Shown in pieces: positions 31,584-31,761 of a stretch of DNA of 31,761 nucleotides. Position 1 is the first letter of the stretch; each line of letters opens with the position of its first letter. The notes under the pieces are model-generated. The model did no database searches. It worked only from the letters and a program-made list of their open reading frames with translations, and was not told the origin of the DNA. Location: positions 1 through 31,761 of IMG/VR virus record IMGVR_UViG_3300043777_000070. One strand, 5' to 3'. The position numbers were made by a program, and so were the translations under genes. This DNA comes from a virus.

Positions 31584-31761
31584 ATGAGCTACAAACAAGA
31601 TATCGACCAGTTGTGGCGGGAGCTTCGCGCGGCGATCGACAAAACATACGCTTCGCGGCCTGACCCTGAGAACGACAACGATGCAGACTGCCTGCGGGAT
31701 TACGTTGAAAATCGCGGATGGTCTGATAGCCTCGCTGCCTTGTTAGGTCGAGAATCAGCCG
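31584..31761 (+). CDS. Plus-strand gene, 5' part only
   Basis: Begins MSYKQDIDQLWRELRAAIDK and stays open for 59 codons to the window edge. GAGGAG (31572-31577) sits 6 bases before the ATG. The visible part is acidic and helical (DPENDNDADCLRDYVENRGW), with no signal peptide or membrane segment. It is divergent from the structural operon and could start an early or regulatory gene block. The family is not recognisable from this fragment. Confidence 0.65.
   Translation, partial: MSYKQDIDQLWRELRAAIDKTYASRPDPENDNDADCLRDYVENRGWSDSLAALLGRESA

Overview
The window looks like the morphogenesis half of a tailed double-stranded DNA phage (Caudoviricetes), as a free phage, prophage or metagenomic contig. 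Nearly all genes lie on the minus strand in one tightly packed block, so it is read from right to left. The anchors are a large terminase (Walker A, Walker B and nuclease acidic residues visible), a portal, a scaffold-like protein and a major capsid protein in canonical order. They are followed by a P22 gp4-type adaptor, a very large nozzle-like protein and three internal-virion-type proteins. I see no tape-measure, sheath or tube gene, so a short-tailed (podovirus-like) virion is the best inference. The host is not directly shown. The many Sec signal peptides ending in A-x-A followed by Gln, and the Ser/Thr/Gly-rich secreted proteins, recall soil Acidobacteriota, but this is a weak inference.

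Layout, in transcription order. (1) 31379-31583: divergent intergenic region with a minus-strand promoter candidate and a plus-strand gene that runs off the right edge. (2) 30233-31378: small leader genes and the small terminase. (3) 28753-30297: large terminase. (4) 25360-28753: eight small genes between terminase and portal, including a Cys-cluster protein, a His-rich protein, two membrane or secreted proteins and three short basic proteins. (5) 20173-25367: portal, scaffold-like and major capsid genes, with a hairpin after the capsid gene. (6) 16639-20095: head completion and adaptor genes. (7) 9650-16635: nozzle-like protein, a GNAT-like protein, a 53-aa protein and three internal-virion-type proteins. 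(8) 1293-9589: three very large exported, Cys-containing adhesin/tailspike-like proteins. (9) 7-1276: small membrane and coiled-coil proteins resembling a holin/spanin cassette. No endolysin, integrase, replication gene, tRNA, rRNA, IS element or CRISPR array was seen. No stretch over 300 bases lacks a gene.

Neighbouring genes are repeatedly joined by TAATG, ATGA or 8-nt overlaps, which implies strong translational coupling. The most unusual theme is that the receptor-binding-type proteins, two proteins between terminase and portal, and even the scaffold-like protein begin with signal-peptide-like or membrane-spanning segments, although tailed-phage virions normally assemble in the cytoplasm. 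A second oddity is a plausible plus-strand 53-aa secreted-protein gene (2966-3127) wedged antisense between two minus-strand genes, its stop codon interlocked with that of its neighbour.
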